Made by a program: the position numbers and the translations under genes. Below, piece by piece: positions 62,202-64,000 of a stretch of 64,000 nucleotides of DNA. Source of the DNA: Leucobacter celer subsp. astrifaciens (GTDB lineage: Bacteria > Actinomycetota > Actinomycetes > Actinomycetales > Microbacteriaceae); contig NZ_JHEI01000136.1 in NCBI RefSeq assembly GCF_001273835.1, forward strand, positions 124,001 through 188,000, written 5' to 3'. Every line of letters begins with the position of its first letter. Positions within the stretch are counted from its first letter, which is position 1. The notes under the pieces were generated by a model. That model was not told the DNA's origin, searched no databases, and worked only from the letters and a program-made list of their open reading frames with translations.

Positions 62202-62643
62202 GCTCGCGCGCCCCTCACGATCGGCAACTGCTCAATCGTGCTCTCCTCGCACCGGCAGATTGCGGCCCTGCGCGCACGCTTCAGGCCGGGCGACGCCGGA
62301 TCGCACGACATCGTCTGCATATCCCGGGCTGGTATGGGGCCGGACTCGACCGGGTGCATTCTCGGGGGATCGGAGCTCGAGACGGCGCCCCCGTCCACCT
62401 GGTCGCCGTGAGCGCTTCGGAGGACGCGACGGTGATCCTGCTCCCGCGCAGACCCCTGGACGACGCTCCTCTTCGAGGCGCACCTGGCCCTCTACCTGGC
62501 TGATGAGGCGGGGATCGAATCCATCGATGATCCCTTCAGGCAGTACGAATACGTTCAGGATCTCGAGTGCATACCCGAGCGACTTCTTCTCCACTCAGGT
62601 CTGGGCGGCTGACGATCCGATCGCCGGACGCCTGAGGCGCAGC
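62202..62643. other. 442-bp stretch without a convincing gene, possibly eroded coding sequence
   Basis: No complete gene is evident. Around 62470-62600 the plus strand has a stretch with coding-like composition (LFEAHLALYLADEAGIESID and onward, ending at a TGA near 62612), but no start fits, and upstream the apparent frame changes. The minus strand has a competing 120-residue frame with poor composition. The likeliest reading is a decayed gene fragment. Confidence 0.4.
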
Positions 62644-63093
62644 TCAGAGCTCGGCAGGGCCTCCTGCCGACCCGGGACCCTCCGGCAGCAGAGACTGCCC
62701 GATGGGGTCGGGGTTCATCGCGATCTCCCATCGGTAGCCGTCGGGGTCGGCGAAGTACCCGCTGTAGCCTCCCCACTCCCGCTGCCGCGCCGGGTCGACG
62801 CGGGCCCCGCAGCGCTGCGCAAGCGCGAGGACCTCGTCGACCGCTTCGGGGCTCGCGACGTTGTGCGCGAGAGTGATCGGGGGAACGCCGTCGCCGCGCG
62901 CGATCGGCCCGACCTCCGCCTCGAACTCGGTCGAGACCCACAGGCTGAGCACCAGTCGAGCGCCCGTGCGAATCATCAGCACCTCGCCGGGTACATGCAG
63001 CTCCGCTTGCCAGCCCAGACCGCCGATGTAGAACTCGTGCGAACGCGACAGGTCGCGCACTGCAAGGGTGATGAAACTGATCCGCCGCTCCAT
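62644..63093 (-). CDS. VOC-family (glyoxalase-like) protein
   Basis: Protein of 149 residues with the vicinal oxygen chelate fold: ISFITLAVRDLSRSHEFYIGGLGW at the start, LVLSLWVSTEFEAE in the middle, and YFADPDGYRWEIAMNPD at the end, giving the paired beta-alpha-beta modules and the usual metal-side glutamate. This class includes glyoxalase, dioxygenase and antibiotic-resistance proteins; I cannot narrow it further. It is divergent from the GNAT gene, with 119 bases between. Confidence 0.85.
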   Translation of the reverse strand: MERRISFITLAVRDLSRSHEFYIGGLGWQAELHVPGEVLMIRTGARLVLSLWVSTEFEAEVGPIARGDGVPPITLAHNVASPEAVDEVLALAQRCGARVDPARQREWGGYSGYFADPDGYRWEIAMNPDPIGQSLLPEGPGSAGGPAEL

Positions 63094-63212
63094 CGCGTCA
63101 CCGCCTTCGTCGTGCGGCGAGCCTATCAAGCGGGTGGGGCTGAAGCCGCGGTGAGGGGCGGCAGATCGCGCGGACCGGAGCACCGGGGAGTCTTCTCTGG
63201 CACACTGATGGC

Positions 63213-63785
63213 ATGAACATCGTTGTTCGGCCGGCGACGGTCTTCGAGGACGTCGCGGTACTCGTCGGCCCCAAGAAGCCCACATCGAACGTGTGCTTCT
63301 GCCTGAGCTACCGCATCGGCAGTCGAGAAAACAACGCGCTCCGCGGCCTCGAACGAGCGGAGCGGGTGAGAGAGCTGTGCGCGCAGGATCCGCCTCCCGG
63401 CGTTGTCGCCTATCTCGACGGCGAGCCGGTGGGATGGGCGGCGGTGCACCCGAAGGCACAGACCAGTTTCGCGAGGAGTCGCGTGATCCCGCACGTCGAT
63501 GACCTCGACGTCTGGTCGCTGTGGTGTTTCCGGGTGCGCCCCGGGTACCGGAAGCAGGGCATCATGCACGCGCTGATCGAGGGCGCTGTGGAGCACGCGC
63601 GGCGCTCCGGCGCCCCCGCGATCGAGGGGTATCCCGTCGACAACGAGGGGGAGCGCATCAACCAGACCATGGCGTACGTCGGCACCCGTCGTCTGTTCGA
63701 GAGCGCAGGGTTTGCCAAGGTCGCCGAGAGCCGGTCGATGTTCGACGGTTTTCCGCGCGTGCTCATGAGGCGGGCTCTTCAGTGA
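63213..63785 (+). CDS. GNAT-family N-acetyltransferase
   Basis: Acetyltransferase of 190 residues. The acetyl-CoA site is CFRVRPGYRKQGIMHALIEGAVEHAR (motif A: RxxxRKQGI), preceded by VAYLDGEPVGWAAV and followed by RLFESAGFAKV (motif B). A cysteine-rich NVCFCLSY near residue 27 is uncommon in the family but recurs in a subgroup annotated only as GNAT. Substrate unknown. The neighbouring VOC genes on both sides could form a small detoxification cluster, though nothing in the sequence shows it. Confidence 0.87.
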   Translation: MNIVVRPATVFEDVAVLVGPKKPTSNVCFCLSYRIGSRENNALRGLERAERVRELCAQDPPPGVVAYLDGEPVGWAAVHPKAQTSFARSRVIPHVDDLDVWSLWCFRVRPGYRKQGIMHALIEGAVEHARRSGAPAIEGYPVDNEGERINQTMAYVGTRRLFESAGFAKVAESRSMFDGFPRVLMRRALQ

Positions 63786-63832
63786 GCCGGCGGGGCCGGG
63801 GCTGCCTGCTGCAGTCCCGGCCTCGCCCGTCC

Positions 63833-64000
63833 TCAGAGATACGGCCGCGTGATCAGCTCGAGGTAGTGGCCCGAGGGGTCGAGCAGGTAGATCCCTCGCC
63901 CGTCATGGTCGTGATTGATCTCGCCGGGTCGGATGCGTTGCGGGTCCGCCCAGTGCTCGAGGCCCTGGGCGACGATCTTCGCGTGAGCCCGGTCGAAGTG
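63833..64000 (-). CDS. VOC-family protein, 5' part cut by window edge
   Basis: The last 55 residues of a glyoxalase-fold protein are visible: HFDRAHAKIVAQGLEHWADP, then GEINHDHDGRGIYLLDPSGH and YLELITRPYL. The GIYLLDPSGHYLELIT ending, with the metal-binding glutamate, is typical of the family. It converges with the GNAT gene, 47 bases away. Confidence 0.8.
   Translation of the reverse strand, partial: HFDRAHAKIVAQGLEHWADPQRIRPGEINHDHDGRGIYLLDPSGHYLELITRPYL

Noticed and set aside
63213..63785. GNAT and two VOC genes as a dedicated antibiotic-resistance cluster
   Set aside because: Both families are very broad, the genes are in alternating orientations, and no resistance-specific motif is visible.

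Overview
The window is about 70% GC and reads like the chromosome of a high-GC actinobacterium of the family Microbacteriaceae. A Leucobacter-like organism is my best guess; this is an inference from GC, gene order (leuCD-murA-plsC-gpsA-ddl-thiL; recG ... coaD-yceD-rpmF-rnc-mutM), frequent GTG/TTG starts and many leaderless starts. Nearly all the DNA is coding. I see no phage, insertion sequence, CRISPR array or origin.

Layout. 1-4.3 kb: SDR enzyme and nhaA (cut by the left edge), a pair of truncated genes fused head to head (DUF1761 remnant and TetR remnant), and a membrane protein. 4.4-5.5 kb: tRNA-Ala and a crcB pair behind a probable fluoride riboswitch. 5.5-15.6 kb: pdxY, a GlcD-like FAD oxidase, an overlapping response regulator/kinase/lipoprotein operon, gluQ, a GerW-like protein, an SGNH hydrolase, a helicase and ybaK. 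15.7-25.3 kb: tRNA-Leu, rplS, lepB-rnhB, rph-rdgB, a kinase-aminotransferase fusion, and the murL-murD2 pair that offers a second route to D-glutamate in peptidoglycan. 25.3-32.7 kb: transport genes, including a GAP-family protein, a P1B-type ATPase, a YqhA-family protein, mgtE, and terC behind a probable manganese riboswitch, plus a second tRNA-Leu.

32.7-41.1 kb: a leader peptide with rare Leu codons and a hairpin precedes leuC-leuD-murA-plsC-gpsA-ddl, whose stops and starts mostly overlap; then a DUF3515 lipoprotein and thiL. 41.2-45.8 kb: a PucR regulator divergent from gabT-gabD (GABA catabolism), closed by a strong terminator. 45.9-58.6 kb: a large anchored protein, rsmD, recG, an ABC exporter with its own two-component system, and coaD-yceD-rpmF-rnc-mutM.

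58.6-64 kb is accessory in character. Downstream of mutM lie small unknown genes separated by two decayed copies of a mutM 3' end, which suggests repeated acquisition at this locus. They are followed by a DapB-fold dehydrogenase, an eroded stretch, a VOC protein, a GNAT acetyltransferase and a VOC gene cut by the right edge.

The most useful leads are the mutM tail copies, the leu leader, the fluoride riboswitch with visible Shine-Dalgarno pairing, the REP-like palindrome inside a coding sequence, and the murL-murD2 pair.
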